Assembly: GCA_963573385.1 (NCBI GenBank)
Contig: CAUYLG010047118.1
Location: 62,001-126,000 of the forward strand
Direction of reading: 5' to 3'
Source: Cacajao melanocephalus
Taxonomy: Eukaryota; Chordata; Mammalia; Primates; Pitheciidae
Length of the DNA stretch: 64,000 nucleotides
Both the position numbers and the translations under genes were made by a program. Shown here in pieces: positions 11,656 to 24,690 of the stretch. The notes under the pieces are model-generated. The model was not told the DNA's origin. It saw only the letters and a program-made list of their open reading frames with translations, and made no database searches. Numbering within the stretch: the first letter of the stretch is position 1; every line of letters starts with the position of its first letter.

Positions 11656-13739
11656 TGATGCTGGCTCCCCAAGATAGGTAGAATTGATACCACTGGTCAT
11701 CATCTGAAATTTGTGAGTTTCTTTCAGAAGAAAATCCTCAATGTGATCTTCTTTTCTTGTGATAAACATCTCTTCCGAAAGTGGAACACTGAAAAAAAAA
11801 AGTCAGGTTAAGGATTGAATCCTATGAGTTAGGGTCTGTTTGATGAAGAAATTACTGCACATCTACATTGGGCAATTGCCAAACTCAGGAACAGCTCTTT
11901 TCTCTAGCTTTGGCCCAATTTTTATTTCTTCTAAAATAAGATATGAAACAGAAATTTTCAGACATCCAGACCTTGACATGAAGATCAATTAAGGCATAAT
12001 TATGTTGTCCATTTATTTTTGTCTCAAAACGATATTATACAATATTCACACATTATCATATGGTTTTCATTCCTCTGAAAATTTTACCTTTTTTACATGT
12101 CTAGCAGACCTGGGGATCCTAACTTTGGAGGTGAGTTAATCTCAAATCTCAGAAGACTGGGTATCCAATTTAAAGGAGAGAGCTGCTCTGGATATTTTTG
12201 TAACCTTTTTCGAGGCAATGCTGAATGCCAGGAAAGGTATCCAAACCCAAGTCAATACTTCATCTGTAGTGAGTACATGGTTGGGTATTTCTCTGTTTCC
12301 TAGCAGCAAGGTAAACAGTAAACCGGGACAACTTTTAGACAAGAATTTATCCTTGGAACTTGGAAAGCATTACATGTTCCATGTATTATAGTAAAATAAG
12401 AATCTTTCTGGGAAAGGTGTCTAGATCTTGAATTGCCTTACATTAGAAAAAGATTTAATAAAAATTTATTTCTATATAATAAACATTTTATATTCATTAA
12501 CAATTTCTAGTTTTCCTACCTATTAAAGTAATTCATATGGATTTGCAACAATGCAAGCTTTGAACCTTTTTCTTTGATGGGCACCATAACTCAAAAGGAG
12601 AGCTGGGGATGGAGTTGGGTAGGGTAAGTCCTCCTGACTGGTGAGTCCACAACTCTCCCCATCCCTCCCCATGTCATCCAGCCCAATTAACCTTTGCTTG
12701 AGTACAGAAGCCCCTGCTCTTCAGCAAGACATTTATGTATTCTATCTTACAAATTTATTTTGGATTTCTCAAGAAGAGGGCAGTGGGAATGGAAGAGAAT
12801 AATATAAGCAGAGGCCTGGAGATGAAAGAAGAGATGTAGTAAGAAATTGGACTGCAAAGGTATGATGGATCCAGATCTTGCATCTTAGGGTCAGTTCATA
12901 GGGGGCTCTACATTATTCTGTACATAAGAGGACTCTATATTCACGTGCTTTCAAGGAGAGCAAGAGTGGAGACAGTGGAGTCAGTTGAAAGCAGTGCTGA
13001 TGTTGTGGATGAAAGCCTGACTAGCGGAGTTGCAGAGGGAGTGGAGGTGAGAATTGTGAAGGTCATTGAGAAATTGACTTAGCAATGGATGCCCACTCTG
13101 CCACTGTCCTACTGCTGTGGGGATGACAAACTCAGATCAAGGGTGTCTCTTGCCTTCTAGGAGCTTACTAGTTATCTGCAGTATGGAGGCAAGATGTTGA
13201 TCATATTAATGAAAGGGTGTCTTTCAACAGGACCACAGGGTGGCTATTTTATAGGTTTAAAACCAATTTTTACCACCATACTGAGAGGATCCATAACTCA
13301 GGGAGCATTTACAGAAACCCAGTGCACAGACTGGCAGAGAGTTTACTGCCTACATTTTCCCCTATACTCAACTTTCTCACGTTACATTTTTAGGGAAATC
13401 ATACTGTATTCAAAATGTTGCCTAGTGAGCACAGAATCAGAATCAGAATAAATTATAGGAATTAGACACTTTTTAAATTATCACCTAAAATTAAAGTTAC
13501 CACCTAAGAGAACTGGTAGCACTTGATCCCCTCAAAGAGATATTCTTCCAGTGGAACCAAGACACCTGATGTCAGAGACTCGGACTTCCTTTTCTTTCAA
13601 CACGACTCAGACAGGCCCTACCAACATTTGCCTTCCAGACTCTCTCTGCTTCTGATTCTAATGATCCCTTGCCCCTCCACCTTACATTTTTTCTTTTGAT
13701 AAATTAATAACTCAGACAAGTCCCAGTTCTCTGCATCAC
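11656..13739. other. Single-copy DNA, nothing firmly recognised
   Basis: No repeat is firmly recognised. A pyrimidine-rich AG at 12103-12104 and a strong GTGAGT at 12131 bracket 26 bases. This could be a cryptic exon but is expected by chance. Purine-rich stretches occur at 12765-12860. Confidence 0.45.
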
Positions 13740-14255
13740 CATTTCTGGGAGTCTACCTTGCAGAAATAGTAACACAAATCAGTGAAAAAAATATATTCAC
13801 AAGAATGTTAATTGCAGCCTTTTTGTAATACCAAAAATTGGCAGTCAGCTATGTGTTCCTCAGTTGGGGGATTTGTTAAATAAAAGATGTTATGATTATT
13901 TAATGCCATACTATGCAACCATTAGCAAGAATGCATAGAAAAGTATGTACTGACTTGACATGATACACAAAATAAAATGTTAATGTAAAAACAAATTGTA
14001 TATCAATAGATACAGCAGAATCCCATCTTCGTGAAAAAGAAATACACATATGTATGGCTATTTGTATATGATGTATACATACATGCATATACACATACAC
14101 ATATATATGCTTATATATCAAATTTAAGCACAAAATAAATCCAGGAAAATAGTGCTGTTAAGTGTTAACAGTGGTTATCCCTGGGGAAAGGGTAGGATTG
14201 CATATGTTGGAGGTGACCTGGGACTTTTGCCTCTTCCTGTGTATGTGTGTGCATG
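13740..14255 (+). mobile_element. Old L1M 3' region, sense
   Basis: Sense-strand L1M blocks in order: 'gggggatttgttaaataaaa' (13865), 'gccatactatgcaaccatta' (13904), 'gtatgtactgacttgacatg', then 'taacagtggttatccctggg' (14165). The copy is non-coding. Its central part has grown AT- and CA-rich simple sequence (about 14040-14120). Confidence 0.65.
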
Positions 14256-14285
14256 CACACATGCACACACACACACGCATACATG
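14250..14285. repeat. Imperfect CA/TG repeat
   Basis: 'tgtgtatgtgtgtgcatgca' runs into a stretch of alternating CA ending in 'cacacgcatacatg'. It is impure, so probably only mildly variable. Confidence 0.85.
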
Positions 14286-14289
14286 TGAT

Positions 14290-16764
14290 GGAATCACAAG
14301 AGCAATTTACTTTTTTTTAAGAACTTTTTTTTTTCTTTCTTTGCCCACCAGTTCTCGAAAATCTTACATTCTTAGGAAAATCACTATAATTGAGAATAAA
14401 TTACTATTCACTGTTGAGACTGATGACTACTAAAAAAGAAGTATAAATTGATCCTATGGGCTTCTGGGAAACTGAGAGATTGCTTCCAACTGCATGGGGG
14501 TGAAAGTGGAGAGACAGTGAAGAGATGAAAAAATGTTACATCCCCCATAAGTATAAGACTTACTTTTGCAGACCATAGGCCTTGCTTTCACAGAGCAAGG
14601 AGCCCACTTTTAAATAGTCTTTAATATCACCCCTGCTCAAGTTATCAAAATGCCTGTAAATTCCAGTACTGAGGGAAACCTGCAGTGCATCTCCCTGACT
14701 GCCTCTTGAGTTGGAATCTGCCGCAGTTATTCCACACGAAACCCTGAATTCCAATTTTTGGTTCACAAAATATGTTTTCTCTACTCAGGTCTAACTATAG
14801 CACTTTGCATGTAACAATTACTTGATAAGTAGTTGCCGCTGGGTGGATTATCAGGTGCATTTAAAAAAGATAACATTATCTGATGATCATCTTTAAACTC
14901 AAAAGTCTATTATCCTTCTTTGGAAGGACAGGATTATTACTTGAGGCCTCTCCGAGCCGTCTAATCAAGAATAGAAAAATATAAAAATGAAATGAACTAG
15001 CACCACTGAAGTTTTCTTTTTTCTTTTTTTTTTTAACCAACATTTCCAAAGAGCATTTACAGAGTGTTTTATGAATGAATGCAGAATATAGCATTGAACG
15101 AGGCAAAACCTTTCCTATAAGGATAGCCATATAGTTAAATCCAAGCATGCAAAATTGAATGACCCCAATTGACAACCCTTGCACTCCATTACAAACAAAT
15201 GAGACCAGGAATGTGGTCCCCCCACAGTGCATTTGGGGATGCCTGCACCCACCACCCTCTGCCATCCATCTCCTCCTTCTCTGATTTGTGTGTGTTTTTG
15301 TTAAACAGTGGATCTTGCTATGCTTTTCAGAAAGCTGACAAGAAGCAAACTGAAAATTAAAAATGGGTGCCGAGAGGCTTTACAGGAGTCTAAATAAACA
15401 GCCCGACAGGAAAGACGTGTGGCAGGCTAAGGTTTCAGGCTAGTGGTCGGAGCGAGTTAACAGACATCCGTATAACAGAAGGCTGTGTTTGTTTTCCCTG
15501 TCCCTGCTCTAGTAAATTTATTGGGTTATCTGTCTTATTTTGACACTTGGGTGTTTAAGGTTTCTGTTTTAGGTGTCTAAAGACATAAAAAAATTATTGT
15601 ACAGTTTACATTCCTGGCAGAAGCTTTGACATGTGCTAGCTGAAAAGTTCCTATCTGCCAGTGATTTCACAGAAAAAGCCTCAGAGAGTTGGGTTTTCAT
15701 AGAGGGTCCAAGAATCCTCCGTGAAAAGCACGAAGAACAAAGCGTTTCTTCTTTTATTTCTGTCCTTATCATCCTACTGTCTAGTGAAGTGTGGCCACCA
15801 AGCCATTTGCTTCCCATTGTACTGGTTTTTCACTTACCATGTGACATATAGGGAGCCTTATTTCTGTCTTGTAGAAGAAATTATTTCCATCAGTGGAGCT
15901 TGCACTCAACATAGATTGACAAGATATAGTTTGATTTGCTGCAGAGGTCATGAATGCATGGCAGTGTTGAGTGAATACTAGATGTTATGATAATGTACCA
16001 TCAAAATATTAGAGTCATGTGTGTAGAAGTATTGACATTTTGATGATGGATGTACTAAGCCACCCACAAGCAGTGTTAATATATTTCCTCTTTTCTGAAT
16101 ACCAATTTGGAAATAATTTTACTTACAAATTCATATCCTACCTTGTTTCTTAAAGGTTTTGTGGCTGCAGTAACTAATTAAGGAGTGGTAGGGAACGTAA
16201 ATAGCTCTCTGACATAAACCTATTTTCATTTATTCATTTAAATGGCATTCAGTATACACTCATGTATTTAATTGTTAGGAAGCAGGAAACACACATGGGA
16301 GAAAAGTATAAAACACAGTCTGTGGCTGTAATGGAAGTTTATAGTTTTTTCTCTCATTATCTTTTGCAGTAGACAAACTGCCTGGCATAGTCTGGGCGAA
16401 TTTTCATGATACCAGGTGATCAGCACTAAGTCAAGGCAGGAAAAACAGTCTTTTTTTTTCCCCTAGGGCAAATAGCTTTGCAGCAGCTGAGGCTATTTGA
16501 GAATATTACTTTTTGTTTCTTTTTTCAGTCTTCCTTTTATTCTGTATATTTTTCTCCTCTGTTCTCTATGGCCCAAGATTGAGAGTTGGCAGCTGGTAGC
16601 TATAATTTCTGTGCCTCACAATGCTCTTGGCAAAGGCGTATCATCCCAGCCACTGGACAAATAGTTTTCTCTTCTCGGGCACTCTCTTTTCCTACCTGCT
16701 ACATTTGCATGTCGCTTCTACTCATCTCACTATTGGTAAAGGCTGCCATTTTGTGTAAAAAAAA
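14290..16764. other. Single-copy block, CpG-enriched around 15367-15760
   Basis: No repeat is recognised across about 2.4 kb, which is unusual for this window. CpG dinucleotides cluster at 15367-15475 (six in about 110 bases) and again near 15718-15745, while most of the window has only a few per kilobase. Several overlapping short frames exist on both strands and none is persuasive. The stretch is a candidate conserved non-coding element. Confidence 0.5.
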
Positions 16765-16925
16765 AAAGCACAGATTTTTAGAATCAGCAGACCTAAATTT
16801 GAATGCAGACTCTGTTATTTCATTGGTAGATGACTCTGAGCCTCAGTTTTATCATCAGTAGAAATGTGTATAATCATGTCTGTTTCACAGGGTTGTAAAG
16901 CTTACATGTGATCATGTATTGAATG
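16765..16925 (+). mobile_element. MIR SINE, sense
   Basis: The blocks 'agaatcagcagacctaaatt', 'gactctgagcctcagtttta' and 'gtttcacagggttgtaaagc' correspond to the sense MIR core. Confidence 0.75.
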
Positions 16926-16988
16926 GAGCCAGCATGGCTCCTGGCTCTAGCAGGTGACCTCCTTCCTTCTTCAGGTCATATAAGACAT

Positions 16989-17288
16989 GGAGAGGCCTGG
17001 CGCAGTGGTTCACACCTGTAATCCTAGCACTTTGGGAAACCGAGGTGGGCAGATCACTTGAAGTCAGAAGTTCGAGACCAGCCTGGCCAATATGGTGAAA
17101 CCCCGTCTCTACTAAAAATACAAAAATTAGCCAGGCGTGGTGGCTGGTGCCTGTCATCCCAGCTACTTGGGAGGCTGAGGCAGGAGAATCACTTGAACCC
17201 AGGAGCAGAGGTTGCAGTGAGCCGAGATTGTGCCACTGCACTTCAGCCTGGACTATGGAGTAAGGCTCCATCTCTAAAAAAAAGGCTT
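16989..17288 (+). mobile_element. Full-length Alu (S-type), sense
   Basis: It starts at 'gaggcctggcgcagtggttc', has both arms with the middle A-rich linker 'actaaaaatacaaaaattag' near 17113, and ends in a short A tail (17276-17284). It lies 490 bases left of an Alu in opposite orientation. The 215-aa minus-strand frame 16912-17559 and the 92-aa frame 17058-17336 are translated Alu. Confidence 0.95.
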
Positions 17289-18064
<776 letters not shown>

Positions 18065-18704
18065 CTTCTTTAAATTATTGTAATCTCATCTTTATAGCAT
18101 ATTAGGTGCAGAAAGAGAGGTTGGAATCATAGAAGGGCTTGAGTTAGCATCAGTAAGCTACCCTGATGGCATTCATGTCATTTCTAGAAAGGGGAGCATC
18201 ATGATTCAAGTATCAGAGAGATGTCTTAGAAAGGGTATGTGGTGGTGATCTATATACTACTAGGTCATGAGAAAGGACTTTCTCAAGTATTACAGAATGG
18301 TCAGAATATCAGCCAGATTTCAGTTAATTAAGGAGATGCTAGGCTGTGGCATACAGTCAGCTGGTAGCAGAAGACTTCACAGTCATTTTAGGAGTGAAAT
18401 ATGAGACCAAGCCAAGACAATTGTAGCTCAAGAAAGATTATTCAGGATAGGAGAAATAAGGGCTTGATAAATTTCAAGGGGAAAACCACAACAATGAGAG
18501 GACCACAGATGGTCTTGGAGTAAGCAGGGGCTAAGTGCAGGATCAAGTCCCTACACAGAGTAGAGAGAAATAAGACAGAAAGCATAGGCAGGGGAAGGTG
18601 CTAAGACATGGAAGAGATAGAGGAAAGACAGCCATGCAACTCTGCTCTCATAATGCCCTCTACCACGTGCACCAGGTGAGCCTCATCATGTGCCGTTTTC
18701 ATTC
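18065..18704. other. Single-copy DNA, nothing recognised
   Basis: Purine-biased sequence without a recognised repeat or exon. Confidence 0.45.
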
Positions 18705-18850
18705 TTAATTATACCAGCTGTTCTGTGGCATAGAAATGATGGTCTTCAATTTGTAGACATGGAAACTTGCCCAAGCTTACATAGCCACTACCTGGTGGAC
18801 AGATCAGGCATTTGAACCCTAGTCTTGCTGCCTCCAAAGCCATAAAATGT
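18705..18850 (-). mobile_element. MIR SINE fragment, antisense
   Basis: The blocks 'aatttgtagacatggaaact', 'tgcccaagcttacatagcca' and 'tttgaaccctagtcttgctg' follow the reverse complement of MIR. Confidence 0.65.
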
Positions 18851-20254
18851 AAGTGATGATAGAGAAATCTTCTGGGGAAGAGAGGAGGAAAAATAAAGGA
18901 GCTCATGCTTAGTAGCCTCGGTTTTTCAGGAGGTGAGACAAGGGGATTCACTTGAGTGGTGGTTGAATTGGAGGTGAGGGAAAGCAGGTGAGGGGTAGAG
19001 GAAAGAGTTTGGAATTTTCAATTTTGGAAAGGCAAGAGTTTCATTTCTAAGGCAATCCTGGAGACACGTTTGCAAGTTAGCAGGAGACACACACATTATA
19101 AATACAATAATTATATAATGTATTGTCCAGATCAGGACCCTTCTGAGAGAAGTGGGAGGTTTGTGGGTGGATAATACCAAGACCCTGGAGATGGACTATC
19201 ATCATGGGATGGCTCAGGCTAAGTTTAGTATAGTGAACAGCTAATATGGAGGGGGAATTCAGGGGGTGCAGAACAGGAGGTGAAAAATTCTGAGGTCAAG
19301 GTTTCAGCTGGCTGATTGAGAGCTGGAGATAAGGGGGTCTTTTTTTTTTTTTTTTGCCTGCTTATTAGAGCTGCATCCAACAGCTGTAAATATAGCAGTC
19401 TACACTTTCCACCATGCCTTGGTCTTCACAAGGGAATAAAATGGTTGCCATTAGACGATGCTAAACACAACCCACTTCCTGTCGTGCCCAGCTATGTCAC
19501 CCCAATTGCGGCGGGTACCCAAATCAACCATGTCATTTGATTAGCGTGTTTTACTTTTCACTTGAGTGCTTTCAATGCTGGCAGAAGTAGGGTTTGAGCA
19601 AAATGCATTCCACTCTCTCTGCCTACAGATCTGCCTCCCTCCCCCACCCCAAAGACAAAAACTCAGAAACACCTGAGTCAGCTTCAGTAGCCGGAAATGT
19701 AGCAGTTTAACAGCAAATAAAACCCTGTCCAATGGCTGATGAATCAAATCAAATTCTGAACAAACAACCCTCTAGCCGCATCTCAGTCAGTTTGAGAATC
19801 AATGCAAGTGATTTATGGTTCCTTAGGGTTGTATTCTCTTTGCAATATGCTGGGATTTCCACATGTAGCTACCATTTACCGCTAATGAGCAGCACGCATC
19901 AGTCCCTGCACACCTGGAAGGGAACGCGCCACATAGTCTCGTTCAGCAGCATGGGCTCTTTCCATGCAAAAGGGGCTCCTTGGCTGGGTCAGGGGCCTGA
20001 GCCTGCTGGATGGAAGCTGTTAATACAAAGTGCTGACAGCCTTCAGTCTTTTTCTCCCAGAAGCATCAGTGCGTTTTAATTTAATGGGTCTCTGGTGTGT
20101 GAGAACCATTTGGGAGAAATTTGGTTCTCCAGCCTTCGTGTGCGGATTCAGACAGGAGGCAGATAGGGGCAGAGGAGAGCATTGGTTCCTGCATTGTTTC
20201 CTTTGTTACCAGTTGATAAAAGTGAGTCCTGGGTCTCTATTTTTATGGGAATGA
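18851..20254. other. Single-copy block; CpG-enriched 19440-20155
   Basis: No transposon is recognised. Between about 19456 and 20150 I count 15 CpG sites in roughly 700 bases, several times the density of neighbouring single-copy DNA, with clusters such as 'ttgcggcgggtac' and 'ggaacgcgccac'. A pyrimidine run 'ctccctcccccacccc' lies at 19635-19650 and a T15 run near 19340. No frame is convincing. It is a candidate regulatory or conserved non-coding element. Confidence 0.5.
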
Positions 20255-20330
20255 AATAATACCCCAGTTCATAGCACAGCGTCTGGCACGTAGCTCCATA
20301 GATAGTTGTGGAATAAATTAATAGATGGCA
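20255..20330 (+). mobile_element. L2 3' tail, sense
   Basis: 'tagcacagcgtctggcacgt' followed by 'agctccatagatagttgtgg' and 'aataaatta' matches the L2 3' end. Confidence 0.55.
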
Positions 20331-20444
20331 GCAAAGGCACACGTAAAGTGTCTATCTCTTGAATCAGGTGCTTGGGAAATCTCTTTAGAGTGTTTGCTGG
20401 CCCAGGAGGGAGTTAGTCAGAGGGGAAGGATCTCGGAAAAGCTG

Positions 20445-20690
20445 CCATTTTTGAATGCTTTACACTATGCTAGCCTTGTTCTAACTCTTAATTTCATTCG
20501 TTGCTCACAATAATCTTTTCAGGTACATATTGCTGTCATCCCCATTTTATGGATGAGGAAACTGAGGCAAGGAGGGACTAAAGTGACTTGCCTGAGGACT
20601 TGCAGAGAGTGAGTGGTAGCCCTGGAATTTTAATGCAGGCAGTCCGCCTCCAGAGGCCCTGCATTTAATCACTACCTAACAGTTCTCAGA
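20445..20690 (-). mobile_element. MIR SINE, antisense
   Basis: Clear reverse-complement MIR: 'tcccccatttta'-type block at 20540 ('ccccattttatggatgagga'), then 'aactgaggcaaggagggact' and 'gacttgcctgaggacttgca'. Confidence 0.85.
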
Positions 20691-22012
20691 GGCCTTTTCC
20701 ATTTGGGTAGCAGAGTTGTTACCCCAAGGCAGTTAAAAGACTAGCTGTACTTTCAAAATGGCAACAACAAAAAAAACCCCACAAAGATGTATTTGCAGCC
20801 TCTGAGTTCTCAGCTTCTGTAGCAATTAGCAATGTAGAAGTGAATTCATTTACACAATTGGTTTCAGACCAAAGAAAGTGGAGGGTGACCGTGAGGCGGG
20901 GAGGAGTGGGGGTGAGAACAGATTTCTAAGCTGTTTTTGATGCAGATTTTATCTTTTTGAAGATGAAGTTGAAATAAGGAAAAGAGAAAGGCAGAGACTT
21001 TGAATTGGCATTATCAGTAAGGCCTTCGCCTGGGAGTGAAATGACTTCCTGAGGTTGGAAGTTGAGCCTCATCTGCTGGAGAGGATTCTTCTTGCTGATA
21101 CAGATGTGTCACTTCCTGACTGCATGAGGTGAGTTCATCTTCTAGGAAAATAGAAGAATGAGAACCCTGAAAAGGAATTTTATAAATGAAACATTAGTTC
21201 CCTGGGAAAATACAGCTTCTACATGAGCACGGAGGTTTAGAATCTTTTCATGAGACCCTGGGATAGAGGAGGAATCGCTTACTCCTAAGATTTTAAGTTC
21301 CATACAAAGCTGAGGTAAATACCCACAAAAATTGACATCAGAACAAATAGTCTACAAATAAAATAATAGGCAAATCATTTTGGAATCTGTTTTCTAACCT
21401 AACCTAAATTTTTCGTATCCAAAATTCACAAGGAAAACAGCCACCTGCATTGAAACTTGATTTAAAAAATAGTTTCTAGAAAAATAATAAGTAAGCTCCA
21501 GGACCTCCTGGGAAAACAAATGGATCTTAAAAATCTTAAACTGCATTGTAGAGATTTTTATGAATGAGCAACATATGGATTAAATTACTCATATCTGAAA
21601 AAAAATCAAATGACAGAACGCACTTGGCAGTTTTATTGAGCCTGAATTATTTGGAAAATAGTCTCTAGGTACCTGGGAAATCCTAAATGAAGCCTAGTTT
21701 ACCAACCGTCTTTGAAAAATCAAATTTAGCCATTCATATCCAAAGCGCTGTTTTCGTTAGAGTGTATAGAGGTTAGGATAAAAACAAGTTATCTTGGTTT
21801 TCAAAGTTCTGAGGGGTTCCAAAGATAGTGGACCTGGGCAGTGACCACATGTATAACTTCCTTAACTCTCAGGGCTGTGGACAGTGGAACAATGTTCCTT
21901 CTCAATGCCGTCGTCTGCCTCAGTTTCCCTCTTTCTTGAATCCTTGTACTACTCGTTTTGGCAGATGGGCTGAAAACTTGACTATTCACTCTATTCCCTA
22001 ACTTTGAAATTT
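20691..22012. other. Single-copy DNA, nothing recognised
   Basis: No repeat or gene is recognised. The frame on the minus strand at 21801-21989 has no known relatives that I can name. Confidence 0.45.
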
Positions 22013-22109
22013 AGTTATCAATACTGAGTGAGACATGTTTTCTGAAAAATAATTTGTGGTCAGTTTATTGCAAACATTATGATTCCTGTGGCTATTTTTC
22101 ATTCAATAT
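22013..22109 (+). repeat. Local direct duplication, copy 1
   Basis: About 97 bases beginning 'agttatcaatactgagtgag' and ending near 'ttcattcaatat' recur 1.18 kb downstream at 23193-23292 in the same orientation. The inner block 'tctgaaaaataatttgtg' is identical in both, and overall identity by eye is close to 90 percent. I do not recognise either copy as a known repeat family. Confidence 0.85.
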
Positions 22110-22454
22110 TTGAGGCTATTGGGGGAAACCTTTTTGGCTCTGTTTGAAAATATTGTTACTGTTTAAAAATAGCTTTAAAAACAGTCTAAATATTTATTAA
22201 GCAGTGAATAAGAGAATGAGTAAAGATACCCAAGGGAAATAAAAAGGTCCTGGATTGATTTTTATTATTAAGCCTGGAAAGGAATAGAAGCCGAGAGTTC
22301 CTGGCCCAGTGGCCCAGGGCTCTTTTACTCTCATATCTCGTGCACAATGTCAACATATCACATGCCAAAATATAGACACAAGTATTTCCAAGACTATCTT
22401 GACATTTTGGACAAAAGCTATAAAGGTTTAATGTGACTGAGATGCAAGCCCTCT

Positions 22455-22535
22455 TTATCAATAAGTCACAGTAGGAGAACTTGAACCCAGGTCTTCTGAT
22501 TTCAACTTCAGTATTCTCTCTGCCAGAATATATTC
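22455..22535 (-). mobile_element. MIR SINE fragment, antisense
   Basis: 'gagaacttgaacccaggtct' plus 'tctgatttcaacttcagtat' is the far end of a reverse-complement MIR. Confidence 0.55.
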
Positions 22536-22719
22536 CTTAGGCCCGTAAAAATCCTAGACTCCTCCATTGGCATTAAGTATTGAGCGGTGGAGACGCATCA
22601 CACGTTTAAGTTTTTAAATTCAACTATGCAAGTGAGTTTTTAAATACTTAACATGAAAATGCCCTAAATTTCATTTGCATAGGTGCCACTTACAGACTTT
22701 TATTACTGTATGCATTATT

Positions 22720-22765
22720 CATTTACACACACATCAATGAACAGACATTTACACACACATCAATG
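22720..22765 (+). repeat. Short tandem duplication, 26-bp period
   Basis: The 20-mer 'catttacacacacatcaatg' occurs at 22720-22739 and again, unchanged, at 22746-22765. Confidence 0.95.
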
Positions 22766-23192
22766 TTACTCTTTGTGGGTGGCTGATGGGATGTTCAACA
22801 GTACTTTTTGACCACACTTATTACATGCCTTATATCCAAACTGCAGATGCCTACCTTGTGTGAGATGTGCCTCCATTTAATATAACGTCTACATAATAGA
22901 GAGCATTCTCTCTCTTAATTAGCATAAGCACACCCTTTTTGCTAGTCATACTCAATTTGCCCATCTCCACTGCTTGCTTTCAACATGGTGTAAAGTCCTA
23001 GCTACAAGGTTAAAAAGGTGATATTAAAAGAAAAGCTGTTTAGACACATTTTGGGTAAAAATACAGTGCTGTTGGTCACTCTGAGGAAGTCCATCTTCTG
23101 CCAAACTAAGACATCTGAGAAAATAAGTGTTTTAGGGGATGCTATCTCCCTGCTTTTCTGAATCATTGCTGTTGTTATGTATTCCTATGATC

Positions 23193-23292
23193 AGTTATCA
23201 TTAATCCTAAGTGAGACCTGTTTTCTGAAAAATAATTTGTGATCAGTTTATTGCAAACCTTATGATTTCTGTGGCTATCTTTCATTCAGTAT
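23193..23292 (+). repeat. Local direct duplication, copy 2
   Basis: Second copy of the 22013-22109 segment. It begins 'agttatcattaatcctaagt' and carries a few substitutions and a 3-base length difference. The flanks on both sides differ from those of copy 1. Confidence 0.85.
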
Positions 23293-23449
23293 GGGAGCAA
23301 AGTGGTAAATATGTTGGGGCAATTTCAGCATTAAAGCTTACTTTCTGGTGAGAAAACTTGGTAAATGAGAAACTTGGTTTAAATTAATCCGAAGAACAAT
23401 TTCAGAGAGTACCATCTAAGTGTTAAGTGTGGAATGATTGTTTTGGGTT

Positions 23450-23830
23450 GCCCTTGGTCACTTAGGCTGTTTCTTTGCCTTTGTATGTAACTTTTCTTTC
23501 TTCTGGGTGTGACTCCTCTTTATCTAGCTACTTCTTATCCTTTAAAACTCAGTGTAAGCACTATGTTCTCCAGGAAGCGCTTTGTAACTAACCAGGCTTA
23601 TTGAGATGCCTCTCTTCCAGGTTCCTGTAGTGACACTGGGCACAGTGCTGCAGTAGGGCTTACTTATTCTGTAATAATAGATTTGTCAGTAAATACCAGA
23701 AATAGACCCCTCAAATGCAAAGATCACATCATTTCATTCCGTATCTAGCCACCAGCCTGGTGTCTGGCACATAGTAGATCTTCAGTAAATGTTTGCGGAG
23801 TGGCTAATAAATGAGTGGCTAAGTCATGCT
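23450..23830 (+). mobile_element. L2 LINE 3' end, sense
   Basis: The blocks 'cttatcctttaaaactcagt', 'ttctccaggaagcgctttgt' and 'ggtgtctggcacatagtaga' then 'tcttcagtaaatgtttgcgg' are in the order of the L2 3' end. Confidence 0.8.
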
Positions 23831-24027
23831 GCTGGATGTCTGACACCAATCATGAGTGGAAATCAAGAAGAAGCCTTGCTCTTTATTATGTTTCAAAATG
23901 TGTCTTGTTTTTGGAAAAGGAAAAATGCATTCCCCGACTCCATGAAATATATGAATATATTTCAGAGTCTGGAGCTTGAAGTTTCAGCCCCAGAAAAGCA
24001 TTCTAGGAAATTAAAATTTAAATAGAA

Positions 24028-24336
<309 letters not shown>

Positions 24337-24454
24337 TTTAATGATCCATCACACTAGCAAAACTATTTAGCTCAAGCGCATCATTTTTTAGCTTGATTCA
24401 CATGTTTATAGATTTCTGTGTAGTTGTAATCCCTCTGTGGTTATCACTTAAGGG

Positions 24455-24690
24455 GAGACATGATTGTTTATTAAGCATCTTTCACGTCTCAGGCACAGTG
24501 ATAAACTCTACGTGTGTTATCGCAGTTAATACTTACAATGACCTCGTGTGCTAGAATCATTATCTTCATATTGCAGATAGCACTTAGCTAAGTGCTATCT
24601 GCAATTACTTAGCCCACAATAAACTAAGTAATAGTCTAATAAGTGGCAGAAACAGGATTGGAACTGACATCTGTCTTTTAATTGCTGATA
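24455..24690 (-). mobile_element. MIR SINE, antisense, rearranged core
   Basis: Left part 'ttattaagcatctttcacgt' to 'tcattatcttcatattgcag' and right part 'aataagtggcagaaacagga' are MIR in reverse complement. The usual core in between (the 'gaggaaactgaggc...' segment) is replaced by a 34-bp palindrome and a short unrelated stretch. Confidence 0.75.
24571..24604. repeat. 34-bp perfect palindrome
   Basis: Each 17-base half is the exact reverse complement of the other (left half 'ttgcagatagcacttag', right half 'ctaagtgctatctgcaa'), with no spacer. It sits in the middle of a MIR. Confidence 0.98.

Noticed and set aside
12105..12130. Possible 26-base microexon between a pyrimidine-rich AG and GTGAGT
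   Set aside because: AG...GTGAGT pairs are expected by chance in 64 kb, no other exon is seen in the window, and the 68-aa frame over it reads through the donor.
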